From NCBI GenBank assembly GCA_009869945.1, contig WIXG01000095.1:62001-126000 (forward strand): a DNA stretch of 64,000 nucleotides. The letters run 5' to 3'. This stretch comes from Mesaphorura yosii. Its lineage: Eukaryota > Arthropoda > Collembola > Poduromorpha > Tullbergiidae. A model generated the notes under the pieces. It ran no database searches. It worked only from the letters and a program-made list of their open reading frames with translations, and was not told the origin of the DNA. The position numbers and the translations under genes were made by a program. Shown here one piece after another: positions 15,201 to 30,200 of this stretch. The stretch's first letter is position 1. Each line of letters starts with the position of its first letter.

Positions 15201-18200
15201 TGAAGAATTTGTACTTATGATGACAATAGATATCGGACATGCCAGGATCAGGACAGAAGATCAATTGCGGACGCGACTAAGCCACGCTACGCTGATGCGA
15301 TGACTGATGACGATCTGATCCTTGCCAGATTCATGTTGTAATGCAACATCTTCATACATCGTCGTCCTACATGCTCGGCCGGTTGCTCGGACTCAGGAGA
15401 TGATATTTCATCTCATCTGTCACTCATTATGCCATACAACAATCATAATATCAAACAACCCATCCTGCGCTGCGTAAAGCGCGGAGGAAACGAATTTGTA
15501 CCCTGAAAGATGACAAATTACGCAGTGTCAGCCGATCCACGTTCAAGTTCAGTGCTCAATTGTTCGACTCGACCGTGCGAGTATCAAAGTAGTTGTAGAT
15601 GGATTTTTAATGAAGCTCTAAAAGATTTTTTAGACTAAAAAGTACAACAAAGAACGAGTCGGTCGACTCGACTTGGAATAGAGGATTTTTGATAAATGAA
15701 GGAATAACGAATAATGCTGGCGCTGGCGCGGCTTCTGCTGGAGAGAATGCGTGTTTCGGGTTCGCCGGTTTTGAGGAACACAAAAAAGTGAAACCAAAAC
15801 TGATACAGATTAATGATGTTGACTGTTATGGCCGTAGTAGTGGCAGTGGCATTGTTGTAGAAGGTCTTTATCATCGCCCCACTCTACCGCGATATGTAAT
15901 AATAAAAATATGATTTTCATTGTAAACTCGTACCGTAGCCGTAGTTGATCTACGTACTGAGTACGGTATTCAGTATTTATTTATGTGTCATCATCATTAT
16001 TACCCCGTAAAAGTAAAAGCATCCGGAATACAATAAACATTACATTACCGAACTGAACCTGAACCCTTTCAGCGTGGTGCATTGCTCCATGGTCATGGCC
16101 AAAGAAGCCAGCCGAGCCGAATACCGAACACAAACATAGTTACGCGTAGTAAAATTGTAAATAGAAGTTATTAAAATTGTGGAGTTGGAACAAAAATGCA
16201 TTGTGGCCATTTGTTCAGCTTAGCGGGAGATTATTGTACGAAATGAGGTTTGGAAAGGTAGCATGAAATTCAGGCAGTAGGACTTTTGTGTTTGATTGTG
16301 AGCGTACGCAGAACATGAACACATGTTGAAATGCCTTGATATTAAAGTGATCACATACGAGCGTTAATAACTGACTGAGATTGCGCGGTGGAATTTTTAG
16401 TGCTCATTTCTGTGTAATTCGCTCCTTCGTACGCATTTCCATGCGTGCCGAAATCGAATGATTTATCTGGAATTGAATTTGAATTTACGGTTGAATTTTA
16501 TAGCCAGCCTTTGTGCCGCCTTGCCTTGCATTGCGCCGCCAAGAGAAACCATTTCAAGCCGCTCAGCACTACGTTATATTCGAATTCGAATTTATTCACA
16601 CACATGCAAAAGCAAATGAAAACGCATCAAATTCGAATTCGTGCATCTTACACAAATAAACACGACACAAACATCTTGAACCAATTCATTTAATATATAC
16701 GTTTCTTTTGTGTTTTTCCTTACAGAAACTTCGATGCTCTTCTTCTGGCTGCCCCTGCACCCATTTCACAACTTCAAAGGAGAATCTTCGCGTATGCGAT
16801 GGGTGCTCGCATTCATGGCTGGCTCACCGTATGTTCCCTTTTCTTGTTCGTATTTTTTGTGACTGAATTCGTGGATGAGACAATTCGATGAGTGCTTTGT
16901 CCGTTGTCGTGAAATTCGGGTTTACACCTTCATTGTTCCAGTTCCAGCATTGTCGTTGCCATTGTTGAGTTTTCGTATTGCATTGCACATAAAGTTGGCG
17001 TAATATTTTAATTAAATGATCAGCTCAATGCCGAGCCAAAGACAAGTCAAGGGTCGATGCTTCTTTCCTGCGTGCGTTGCATGTTAGCCTTGAATTAGGC
17101 TGGGAAGAGAAATGACAAGCCGTTCTTGTCTGCTAAAAGCCAACAGCCACACTTTTGAAATGGTGATAAAATCTCAATCTTTTTTACGTACGTGAACAAC
17201 ATCGAGCGCCAAACACTGCCGTGTGATGCGTTCAGTTCACAAAGAGTCAAGTCATTCTACTGTAAAATTACCTTGGCCAGGCTGGCTGCATTATGAGAAG
17301 GCGGAGTGCGACGACGAGACGACGCGAGTGAAAAGAGTTCTTTTGGCTTGACAGAATGCGGCGCACAGAGCCGAATTTTGTAGTTGCGTTGCCTTTGATT
17401 TGACATGACAAGAGTGTGACAGCAGAGAATAAGGCCTCGCGTACCACCAGTGAGGCATTTAAAGTGCTTGCTGCTACGTCCACAGCCACAGATGATGGAA
17501 TTAATATACGAATATATGATAAATGATAATTGAAGCCGGGCGCGCGCTGGGAGCGAGCAGAAGTTGGCTACTTAATTTCTGTTGCTGTGATTAGATGAAG
17601 AGATTATACGCAATTTGGGATTCGCTTCCTTCTTTTATGTGCCAAGTTGCCGGATTTTGACCACGCCGCTTGTCCACTTTTCCGAATTTCCTCCTTGTTT
17701 TTGATTATTGAGCTTGAATTGCGGCATGAATCCTACAGCCGCGAATTCATGGCAAATCGTATAATCCTATTAAAGATGTACATAGCTCGACTCCCCATTT
17801 GAAACGCTCCGCGTTTGCTACGTGCTTTCTGCGATTGTGTTCTTTGACAAGTGAACCTTTACAATGACCTCCAATTAGTCGTTTTATAAGAGCGAGAAAG
17901 AATGAAATAAAACTTGTACGAGAGCAAAGAATGAACTCGTGCAGTCGTAGTCGTAGCGCAGCAGAGAGGAAGAAAGGATGATAGATCGAAAGATGACCGT
18001 GAGATAAATACGAAATACGTATAAAGTGAAGAGATATTCATAATTCATGCTTTCCTGCCTGCACTGCTGTTTACTTGATTTTGATTCTGTTTGCACAAGA
18101 ATGGCTCGCTTGGCTTCTGACTTGAGGAATTGTAATCATAAAAAAGATGTCTTGGTCGTGGTCTTTGAGCTCGCTGTAGTCGCACCTGCTGCATCGAAAT

Positions 18201-21200
18201 ATAAAGACGTATTATTAAAATGACGGTCTGATGGACAGACGGATGGACGGATGGCTGGTTGGACGGACACATACACTTAGCACCATAAATTGTACATGTC
18301 AAGTACAGTGCAAGAGTCATTTAAAATGAGGCAAGCCAAAGCAGTCAAGAAGTCAAGATCCAAGAGCAAGACAAGACAAGACGAGATTTTACAGCAGTTA
18401 AAGTTAATGAGAAATTAATTTTGGGCTAACATGCCATGCCACTTGGCGTGGCGAGGTCTCGCGAATTTTATGATTTGTGACGACCTGTACCGAACAACGA
18501 CGCTTATAATTAAAACTAAGAAAGCAGGCATGCAAGGTACGGCAGGGCACAGCGAATAATTGTCCACACATGAGAAGTCATTTGAAGAGATTGAAATGGC
18601 GATATTTCTGGCTGTGATGTGAAATGTGCCTTTCTCGTGTTTGCGAGAAATTAAAAATGTCAGCCCAAAGCCATAAAGGAAGGGATTTGACCGCGAAATT
18701 GCTTACAACTCGAGAATCTTCAAAAGCCTGCTATCAGTCGAGTGTCGTGGAGCTTGACGTCGAGTGCTCCTTCAGAAATCAACCCGTCGATCTTTCCAGA
18801 GAACAGTTTCTGACTTTGCACGTAAAAATGAATGAAATTTTTGTTAATTCAGTTGCCCTTCGCCATCGTCGTCTTCCTCAATTGCGGTTGCGAGTTGGTC
18901 GGACGTCGGACCAAGAAAAGAGGAAAAAGGTGCACGGGACAATTTTATGGCAATCCAATGAATGATACGCTACGCCGTAATGTAATTTCCCGAAAAGTGA
19001 CATGTAAGTGTCACTTGAATGAGTGATCGCCGATGACACGTACCTTTTTTTGGAAAGGACTCCTGCACTTTCTGCAGGATTGCATTGCTACGTAATGATA
19101 TCAGGTACAAATAAATGAAGGCCTTCACACAAAAGTCATCGTCATCTTGCTCTTGAGGTTTTGGCTTTGAATCAATGACGAGAAGAGCAAGAGCTATTCG
19201 TACTCGCACAGAGAAACTTTTATAACCTCAGAAATGGAAACGGGAGAGATTTTATGACAGGAGATGAAATCTTGGCACTGCCACTGCCACCAGAAAAGAA
19301 AGACATCAAGGAAAAGGGCCCGACGCGGACGAGCAACGAACGAAGAATTGTTAATTTCTCATGTAATAAAAAGAAAATTAAAAAGAAAGAAAGGGTACAC
19401 AGACAAAGAATGCTGATGCTGCGTACGTGTTGCCCCTTACGCGGTTGGGTCGATTCATCTCCAGCGCTTCAACTCCTGGCACAGTAGCTGGAAAACAATT
19501 GACACATATTTTTATCTTTCCTGCTAATGTAACGTCACCTTTTTATGCGTGGAAGCGTCCAGCGTCTGTCTTTGTGCGCGGAGAAGCGCCGACCGACGGA
19601 CCTGCCATCAAATTCAATTTCAAGCCACTGTGAGTGCTTTTGCGTCTGCTTCTTCTTTGCCGACAAACACTGAAATACCACAAAATAAAGCGATAAAAAT
19701 AAAATGTCAAAATCTTTGACTTGACTTCGACGGACGGGACGCGGACGAGCGAGCCAACGCAGCGAAGAAAATGTAAACTTCGCACGTAGGTGAGACATGA
19801 CAAGCGAAACGATGCAATGTTGTAATGGAATTGTGTGCAGGCTTCAATCTTAAATTAAGATGCGAGCAAATTCCATGGACGATTATAAACACCGCGCTTG
19901 TAATAAAATTGAAGATTCTTTGGGGAAAGGATTGACGATTGAATCACTTCTAACGTCGAGTCCGGGCGTAGAGCTCAGTCTATTCAGCCGTGCCAGCGCC
20001 GATTCATTCTGTCACCCTCTCTCATAAGACCAGAATATCAAAACAGTTTCTGAAGCTACATGACAAGAGTACAAAAAGCATTACCCTGCGTGGGAGTATT
20101 GTCGCCTTTTTTCTGTGTTTTCCGCCCGAGAGCCGAGAATAAGTTATTAATCCGGTAATGTCATTACCTTCAGTCATCAGCGGCCGGCGGGGCCGCCACG
20201 CAATGGGAAATTCGAGTCATGGTATGGCGCTTGGTGCATTATGTGTGAGCGTGACACTCATCATTAGAATCATGTACAGTACTCGTCTCGTCACGTCACG
20301 TCATTCGCGTGATGTGATTTTGATTTTGAGTGTAATGTCTCAATTCCCAGGCCGATGTCAGCGTCTTTTGAGTTTTAAGTGTCTTCTTGGAATCTGCACC
20401 CGAAACGCGCGCACTCAAGCAAGCATTGCACCCAGCACCCAAAATTACAGGCTATTGCATCACTTAATTCGGTGTTGATCACTTGACCACAAAACTGCTG
20501 CGCTGCGAAACAAACCTCTCAAGAAATCAATGGCATTTACGTGTACATTCAAACGCAGTCAACCGAAACGAAGAGAAGAAACTAAATCATGAACGGCAGG
20601 CAGGTTTTATAAAAAGGAATTTAAAAGTAGATCTCAAGTGTTGTGCTGTGCTGCTCTCTTGGGCCAAATTAATTTGTGTTATTTCGGGTATACAAATACT
20701 GTTACAATAATAAAATGTTAGAGCAAAAGAGTCTACATGTATAGAAATTAGCGAAATAATGCACAGCCAGCTATAAGTAGAATAAAGCATATTTTCTAAT
20801 AATTTCCCTTCATTTCAGAGCGATGATAAAGAGTATGTGAGCTTGCGAGCTTGAAATCTGAAGGTAGTGCGTAGCAACTGAAAACGACGGCTGCCTGAAT
20901 AGAAAAGAATCCTTTTCAGCCCCGGCCGCGATATATTAAAAAAATTATTAAAAGAGAAATATAAAATATAAACATGAGTGCATAAAAGGGTTACTTAATT
21001 GTAAGTCGCAACTCGCAAGTAATTCGAAAAAGGTGGACAGGACAGCGAATGAGCATAAAATACGGCCTGTTCATTTTATGAGGTTCATAATTACAAAAAT
21101 ATCTGAATGTGGATAGAGAAGGGATCCAAATCTAAAAATATTACAGACTGTGGGACTGCGGCATGCCCTGCAGTTGTAGTGGCAGTAATCAGTCAGCCCG

Positions 21201-24200
21201 GCTTCGGACTTCTTTTGTACTCGAACCGAGCATATGTCAGGCTCAGTTTGTCAGGCAAAATTCGGATTCAAAATGAATTTGATCAAATGATTACGAAGTC
21301 GAATGGGAAGGTTTATTAAATAAAATACATAAAGTAAATGTAACATGGCGGCAGGCAGACAGCGCAAGCAAAAAGCGAGACAAACTTTCGACAGTCAGCC
21401 TGATATCTGATAAAAGAGGAACCCAGTCGAGAACCAAGCCAAGCGACAGCAGAAGCGAAAGGAGAAGAGGAAGAGCCGAACGAGGCACGATGTTCTTGGT
21501 AGTTGGTAAAAAGAGTAGTAAAAGAGTGGAATACATTATTGTCATTTGTCGTTGTCAACCTCCAATCCAGTCGTGCTGGTGACACCTTCGCTGAGGCGGT
21601 GGGCTGGCCCCAGACTCACGAGTACGACTCGCTGCTCGCGACTCACGACCGTGACAAGACAAATGACAAACTCAAATATAAAAGCACAGCACAGGGCTCA
21701 GGTAACGAGACACGCCACGCAGTCGGCCAGCCAGCCAGGCACGACATGGTACGAATTCGAGACGCGATTCGAGAGCCAGGTCTGATAAAAAAGGAAAGAG
21801 GAAATGCTCATGTCGTGCCGAGTGCCGTGCATGTGCATACGCTCAAGCTGTCACCAAATGAAAAATAAGGCAAGACTCACAAATTTCGAGCGCAGTTTTA
21901 TAATGCGCTGCACGGCACGGCATAGCATGGCAAATTAATTTCAAACCTGAGACGCGCCGTGCCGGGCCCTCCCTGCTCGGGCTCCTCCCTACTCGTATTA
22001 AATTTAAGTGAACCCGTCATTATCAAGCCACTCGCTCAAGTGACAATGTGTAAACTGATTTCACAGTGAGAATGATGAGAATGTTATTCTTGTCAAATGC
22101 GAACATTTATTAATACGGGTTGGCATTAACATTACGCTCATACGTACGGTCGAGAGCCCATTGACAATGAATTTTGATTTTTCTGCCATGTCCGTGTCCT
22201 TAACAAATTGGGGAGCCAAACGCACAAGACACGGACATGGACACAAGCACACACTTGAGACTCACAGTGCAGCAGTTAATAATTTCGAGAAGAAAAGAAG
22301 CGAAAAGCAAAGTGAAAAACTCGTGTTGGAGTTGATGATGATGATGTCGTGCCGTGTCATCCTTTATTTTAGGAACTCGTACCCACGAACCGTGCGCTCA
22401 TGTCTCTCATCATCATCATCTTGAATTTCAAGAGAAAGACACTGAACAAAATGATTTTTGTGTTTTCTGAACACTGAACACGAGACCACGACCCAAGCCC
22501 AAAACGGGAACCGTCGACGAGTCGACGACGACGTTGAGTGCCTTGCCAGGATTCTATTCTTATAATTTATACGGGGCTTCCTCTTGCCTCTCGCTCTCGC
22601 GGCTCGACTAGATTTAATATTTTCCCATTTTCTGGTGAATGAGTACATTGTAGTGCTATTAGGACTCCCTGCTGGTCTTGATGACACCCGGACACGCACG
22701 CACGGCACAGCACAGCGCACTGACAACTCCGCAGCCAGGAACAACAATCGTCAAGTCTCTGAGACTACTTTAACCATTGACAGGACGACAGATTGAAGTG
22801 AGACACGCGACGAAGAACAAAACCATCATGCTAATATGTGAATTCACGCCGCTACGCTGCTGCTTCTGTTGCTGATGGCATGCATTTGCTATTATTAAAC
22901 TAATGCCACTAAAATCTATGCCATGCAATGCCAAGCGAAAATGACTGTGGCACTGCGCTTTCAGTTTAATAAGGAAATTGAGTAGGAAGAGCCACGACAT
23001 GAGGAAATATTTTAAAGGAAACATCTTGCCTCCCGCCTACAAAAAGACAAAATGATGTGGACGGATTTTTTCTACAAGATTTTCAAAAACTGTACTTTGT
23101 GTCTTTACCTCATGTTTCTGCTGATTACAATTTGACGACTTGCATATACGGTTTCTCCCCGAGTTCAATTTGTATCGTTAACTCGTAACGCCGCAAAATG
23201 CTTTTTGAAATTACGGAGATAAGAAATCATACGTGGGAGCGTGCGAGCGTTGTATTAACGTATTCCAATCTTGTAATGTCGACGTCGACGTCGCAAGATG
23301 TAGGTTCTACTGACAAAATTACCCCAATATAGATGCCTCGGACTTACAACTCGTCGTAATTTTTTCATATTCAACTTCGCTTCTGTCTACGAGTAAGACT
23401 AAATACGAAGATATGAAATTGCTGACGTCACAAATACAATTTATTTACGACGATACACAGAGGTGACGATACAAAGCTGAGCTCGGGAGGACCCATATTG
23501 AATTCGAGGTTTGTGATGTGACCGGGCTTCTCTTTCATGGGGATTTGTTGAAAAAGTTTTCTTGCTTGGGATTTGTGTCTCGATTCAAATTAAGCTCGTA
23601 ATCATTTGCTCGGGAACGATAATGGCTCGACATAATGGCATATTAACTGGTAGCTCTTCAGTATTAATGACCATGTTTTGCCCAAATGACATTTAAAAGG
23701 TTAAATCTCGTGTAGGGGGCAAGGTTGGCGAGTTTTTATGTGAGTGCGAATTTTCCAGCAGCTCAGTCTAAACCTAAGGTTGTAGTATTTTAAACTCCAT
23801 AACTGGAATTGAACATGTCGTCGTGTCCAAGGTCGTACTAGTACATGACTTGACAAATCACGAAACACGCGCGCGTCATAATGATGTCGAAGCCTGTGAC
23901 CAACCTGCCCATTTTCACATGCCCAACTCGTAAATTTCTAGCAAATTCACAAATTAGTACTCAAATTATGCCATCGGTTCTCAGCAGTGCACAGGAAATC
24001 GCAAATTGAGCGTCGACTTTAATGGTAACATGCGAAATGGCGAAATGGCAAATGTGAATCGGTGAGCTCAACCTTCGGGAATTACGACTAAAGTCTCGTC
24101 GTTTTGTTCTCTGGCTCCATTTTTTGCGGCTGAAAATGTGGGCAATGAATTATTTATACGTAAAGGCGAAACCACTTACTAATTGGAGCAGCTCAAATGG

Positions 24201-27200
24201 CAATAATGGAAGTAATACGCGGCCATTCGAGTAAAAAGTTCTCATAATAAATTCGTGTTTTTTGTGTGATGGTTTCATTAAAGTTAAGATTTACAATGCT
24301 GCTGCTGTCCTTTTCTTACATTGAATTACACGGATGGACATATGTACAAGAGGAAAAGGTCAGGACTGGCCTCGTGATTCGCGTTTATTCGTGAAATGAT
24401 CGCAACCCAGGGAATTGTCATTAAAACAAGCGCCGGTGATGGTCATTTGCTCCAGCAATTTTTTCATGCCAGACCAATTAATTCATGGAAATGGAAGTCC
24501 TGGACGGATTAATTACGACGGAGCGCCCAAATCTCTGATTCTGATCTCGAGTCCAAGGTCTCACTGGCCAGTGAGCAAGACACAAGACTGGTCGCCGTGG
24601 CAAATTATGAAAGGACAATTATTCACGTTCATTTTCCGTGTAGCAAAAAATTAGTACGATTTCAATTAGTAACCATTTGCAATTGTGTAATCGTGGCAAG
24701 TGTAAGTCGCAAGTCGCCAGTGGCATGTGATAATTAGTTGCGCATGCAGTAAGTATAAAGCAAGCGATAACGCAAAGCATCCGAGCATAACATTACGAAA
24801 TGCAATCGCAATCGTCGCAAAGACAAAGACAATTGAGATCCTTATCTTGGCATGGCATGGCAGTTAGCATTAGCAGCAAGACCGAGACGACCGTCTTACT
24901 AAATGGCGATGGCGAGTCGTAAATGACATTGCAAGGAACAATACGGCGATAAGGAAGAACACAATCGCGAATTGTTCATTTTACGCAAGAATTCCCTTAA
25001 ACAACGGTAAAAAAATGTTGGAAATGGCAAAAACGCAAAAAATATTTTTACATTAAAAACTCACAATTCGCAAGTGACCATTGTCAATTGTGAATTACTG
25101 AATTGGCATCTTCGACCACTCGAACGACTCGACGACCATCGCTATCTCCGCCCACAACTCAAAGCCAAGCCAAGCCATTATTGCGAATATGTGACTTGTG
25201 AATCAGATAAAAATGCCATTGCTCATAAATAATGGTAATGGCAAGTGGATGGAAATGAGACGCTGCGCCGTTTCTCATTGGATTTCGTCATCCGACACAA
25301 AGCATGTGAATTACGTCGTGATTTGTTCACAATTTGCAAAAATATTATCACACACGCCGCGTCGTGCTCTGTCGTCGTGTTGATCTCGTTTACAAGCGTT
25401 TATAAGCACAGGCACGTTTGACGTTAAAGAATATAATTTGTTGAACAGGGAAAATTCCTCGCGAATATTACGAATATGATTGCCATTTTGCCAGTGCCAT
25501 TATTGTTATTTTCTTTGCACCATGTGCTGGGCCTGTGATTGTGATGATGACTTGTGATTTTAGGTATGATTGTGATTGTGCAATGCAGTCTGTTTGTAAG
25601 TGCTTTACACGATGCGTGGCAATTGGCGATGGTTGTTTTACCTTGATACACTTTTTTTAGTTCACAAATTGGTCGGTCAGTCAATTTGCCGTGCTGGTAT
25701 TGCTATTATTATTGAGATTGAGTAACCTTTGCTTTGTCGTAGGTTACTGCGTTGAGCTGCGTCGCCATTTTGAGTTGATAACGTCATAAGTCAGAAGGTT
25801 AATTGGGTTCAATGATGAGAAACATTCCTGGCTTGGCAGTCTTGACCGAGCCAAAGCACAATTTTCTGTCCGGTGGTCAAATCCTGTCCTGATTTCATTT
25901 ATGACACTTTTCCATGTCCTCATGATTAATTCGATGCAAATCAGCGGCTCACACAGTCAGGCAGGCATGCATGCTCTTGAAGTACTAATCCATCTTCATC
26001 CCTTTAATGAGCTATGACAAATGACGACAATGAGGACAGACCGAGCCGGTCAAGTCAAACCGAAACTCACAATAGACAAATATCTCGTCTCCGGCTTGGC
26101 AGTCGTCATCATTACAAATGCTAACTCTAATTACTTAATTTCTCACATGAAACCAGAAAAATAAGCAAAGCATAGCAGAAGAAAGAAAATCGACTTTATA
26201 TTTCTACTTTTACTTGAACTCCAAATCCCGAGCCGATTCATTTTTTCATCTCCGAGCCATCTTCATCTTGATGTTTGATTACACTTGAAATTATTACCTG
26301 AAAAGGGCTGGCCTCTCTACCCGCAGTGAATAAATTGACATTTATGACTTTTTATGACACATGTGAGCTCTGCCGTGCTGTGCTGTGGCTGTCGTCTCTT
26401 GAACAAGTTTCTTTGCGGTGGCTGCAGCAGCGTCGAGAAGACAAGTACCAGTTTTTTCACCTGCGATTGCGACTACGGCTGCGAAGCGACGAGCCTATGC
26501 AATAGCAATAGCAAAGCAATAATAATCACGATAATGATTATGATTATTATTGTGTAATAATAACCTCAGTTCGGGGTTTCTAGCAACTGAAAATGGCATG
26601 GCATGGCCACAGTACAGTCACAGCGAGAAGCCTTTGACTTTTTAGCATTAGCATTCGTTTCGACAGGCAGACAAGGCAAAGTAGTGCTATGCCAGGCAGG
26701 ACAAGAGTTTTGGGTAGTTTTAAATGAAATGATGAGCGACCAGGACAGCCACTGCCGGAGTCATGTAACATCACGTAAGCAGGAGCAGCAACAAACGAGC
26801 TCACATTCCTTCACAGGGTCGTCGATCGTTTTTCGTCATCGTCATTAAATTTTAAAGCAGCATTCTGCATGCTCCTTGACAAGACACGTAACAAATCATC
26901 ATTATCAGCACACAACTGCAATGCACGACGCAAGGGAATCTGTAGCCACTCATTTGTCGTAGTCGTAGAGTCAAGGCAAGTTTCGGAATTATTGTGATTA
27001 CGTTACGACCAAATCGTGGTCTTGGTCGTGGTCGTGATCGAAAGGACGACCCAACAACGACGAAACGAAAGAAGATGGTCGAGAGCCACTTTGAACTGAG
27101 CTACTTTGATTGATTGGTTTTTTATGAATGCTTTCGAGAATTTGAGATTTTACATTTTACCAGCAAGGCGAGGCGAGTAATTAGGATTCGACTGAATTTT

Positions 27201-30200
27201 AAATGATATTTTGCCGTAATCACTTCGCTTGACTACAAAATGTCTTTTACATGTCACATTCCCGCCGTGCGTGGCGTGCAACCAATAAATAAATTGCCAA
27301 TCCACCTGCCTGCTCAGTCCGCAGGAGTTAATGAGAATTTCGTATGCATGTGCAGTGCTTATGTAATGTAATTGTGTATACTTTGTTAATTATTCTACGT
27401 GTCTGCTGTCCTGTCTTGCTGCCCTGTCTCTGAAATGCGAAGAAAAATGACTTTCTGGGGAATTCGTGATTTTTTGCGGTTTGCTCACATATTCCTTCAA
27501 GCTAACAGCAAGCATGACCTTTGCTACACGGACTCATAATTTTCTCAGTATGCTGTGTCAAAAGACGTGGACGTGATTTTGGTCGGCTCAAGATTTTGCT
27601 GTGAAATCGCATTTTAAAATTGTATATTGCACTGCAGCAATTTTGAGAATTTTGTCCAATCTGGCTTGAGGATCCGAATATTCATCGCTGCTCGAAGCTT
27701 CAAGCTTATGTCTTCGCACTTCATTTGTCAAATGCGCAAGAAAAGAAGATAGCCGGAATTGTCAATTGTCGCTTGCCATTAATCATTCTCAGTTGCAGTT
27801 GCAAGCACAAGCACGTTTGGGCTAACGCTTGCGTACATTTATTGATTGTGATTGTAATGATTAATTATAATTACTTGTCCTGTCCTGTCTCGTGCCGAGC
27901 CGAGCCTAAGCCTGTACCTGCGCGGCAGGCTCGGCTCAGTCAGGGTACGTACGTATGCCTGGCTTTGTGTACAGTACAAAATGACCGATCGTGATGCATA
28001 ATTACACGGCACATTATGCACTCTGCCGATCTGTCATTGTTGTCACTACAATTCTTTTCTTTTGTTACACAGCGAAAGCTCGCAGCTTGTGGCTTGTAGT
28101 AGTCAGACGAAAGTGCGCCGACCGACGCACTTACTTAAGCTGCAGGGGACATTCGGGATTTTTATTATTCAAATTGTACTCAAGAGTCTCTTGGGTTGGT
28201 GTCTTGTGCTCGAGTCAGTCACTGCTCCAATCACTGCTTGCCTTAATTTGAGTCCCATTGTTGTCGTCGAGCCGTTGGTCTTGGCTTTGGTCGCTGTCGC
28301 TGCCTTTGTCGCCACGCCATTCCCTCTTGTCCTCAATTACTGGCGCTTGTTCTGCTTCTTACCTGCGCATGAGCATGATACTCACGACGACGACGACAGG
28401 CAATAGCAACCTCCATTAAACCGCTAGATTACATTACATTAAGGACGTGAGGGAATGCAAATGCGATGTATCAAAAAGGGACAACCGCATTCACTGCCTG
28501 TATGTAATGTCATCTTACATAAAAGAGTCAAATCAGATTCAGATCAGATTCATGGCAGGCTCAAAAAGTTCAACAGCAATAACAACAATGCAGGCTTAAA
28601 AAATGATACCGTTGCAATTACGATAATAATGTGAGTCTCGCGTACGCGTATTTTGCCCGGAATTTATTCACCATTCAAGACACGACGTTGACTACCATAA
28701 TCGTGTAATGATAATGTCCATGTATGTGCTCTGCTCTGCTCGTAATTTTTATAATCCCAAGTGTCTTATTTGCTTTTGTTTTTCTTTGCAGTTTTCGAGA
28801 AGCTGCTCCGGAATGACGAAGTGCTCTCAATCTTTGACGTTTGCAGCCTGGCTCTTTACGGGACGCATGCGCTGCCGATTCGACTCAAAATTGTCGTTGT
28901 AAGTAACAAAATCAAGCAATCAGTGACTTTTTCACGTTATCTGTCACATTCTTCCTCAAAACACAAGACAGGCAAGAGCCTCAATTGCAATTGCGTAGAA
29001 AGTAGGTCTCCTTTGAATTATTGACCGATCGCCCACTACATGGCAGTGCACATACAATGTAAAAGTACGCAATTAATCAATAACCTGTTACCGCATAATC
29101 TGTATTTACGCATTATTGTGTCATCGCCATTCGCCATTTGTCAGTAATTACATGCGCCAGACACTCCAAACATAAAAGTATCAATTTGTACCATTTCACG
29201 TAAACAGGAACACAAAAAACGTGACAATATCGAAATGCCAAGAAACTTAATAATTGGGCTTCATACTTGCTCCTGTTGCTGGTATGCTGTTGCTGTTATG
29301 ATGCGCTGTCGTAACATTTAATAACGATGATTGATTTTTTGTGAGAACGCTTAAAATTATCAATCACGAGAATCTTCGACGGGCTCGGGCTGCGTTTTGC
29401 TGTTTTGCTCCGTTCTCCATCCAATTTCTTCGCCGTGTACGTCGTTTCTTCGCCATGGAGTGAATACTTACTTCACGTCGTGGTCCATGTTATTATTTTG
29501 ACATGATGAACCTACCATGTAGATTTTTCTACTCTTCTCTGTGCCATCGCCGTCTTTGTGGATATGAAAATATGTAATTAGAAAGATTCCCTGTTGAGAT
29601 CACTCATATCGTAAGTCAAGTCAAGTCGAGTCTCGTCGTTTTGTACTCGGCGCTTCTGCGGCTGCGGTGCAGTTGCATTATTGCAGCCGTAATGAATTCA
29701 TACGAAGAGATGCGTCTCTGAAATTGTGAATTGTGATGTTGACTTGATTACAGTGCGATGTTTGATGCGAGATAACGCTGAAGAAACACAAAACACATTA
29801 TTAATTATAATTTTCAATCTCTGCGCTGCAGTTTGGAGGAGACGAGATGAGACCAAGTCAGGCAGTAGTCGTCGTAGTCTCTTAGTCTCGAAGTCATGTC
29901 CTCCTCGTCAACTTCTTTGAGTGTTTCGGTCGTGAATACGAAAAATATTTGTACAAGAAGCTGAAATTACAATAATAAGAAATATAAATTAAAAATATGG
30001 CTTCGCAGGCTTATTTCGAAAATGAAAAACTCAAAACCAGTTTCACAACTTTCCATGCACGGGCAGCAGCAGCAGCAAGAGCAATAGCAATTATGAGTGA
30101 TGATGATTATTGATGAGAATTTGCATTTTGATCATGATTCCCTGAGAATCTTCACACATTGACTCCCTGCGACGCCCAAGCGTATAGCCAAGTCAAGCAA

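Noticed and set aside
22364-22747. 127-codon - strand frame in the second long intron
   Set aside because: Arg/Ser-rich translation of simple GTC/CGA repeats; no homology recognised.
28062-28406. 114-codon + strand frame with hydrophobic stretches
   Set aside because: It ends in a GAC repeat ([10 protein letters not shown]) and lies in an intron just before a true exon; no start context or family.
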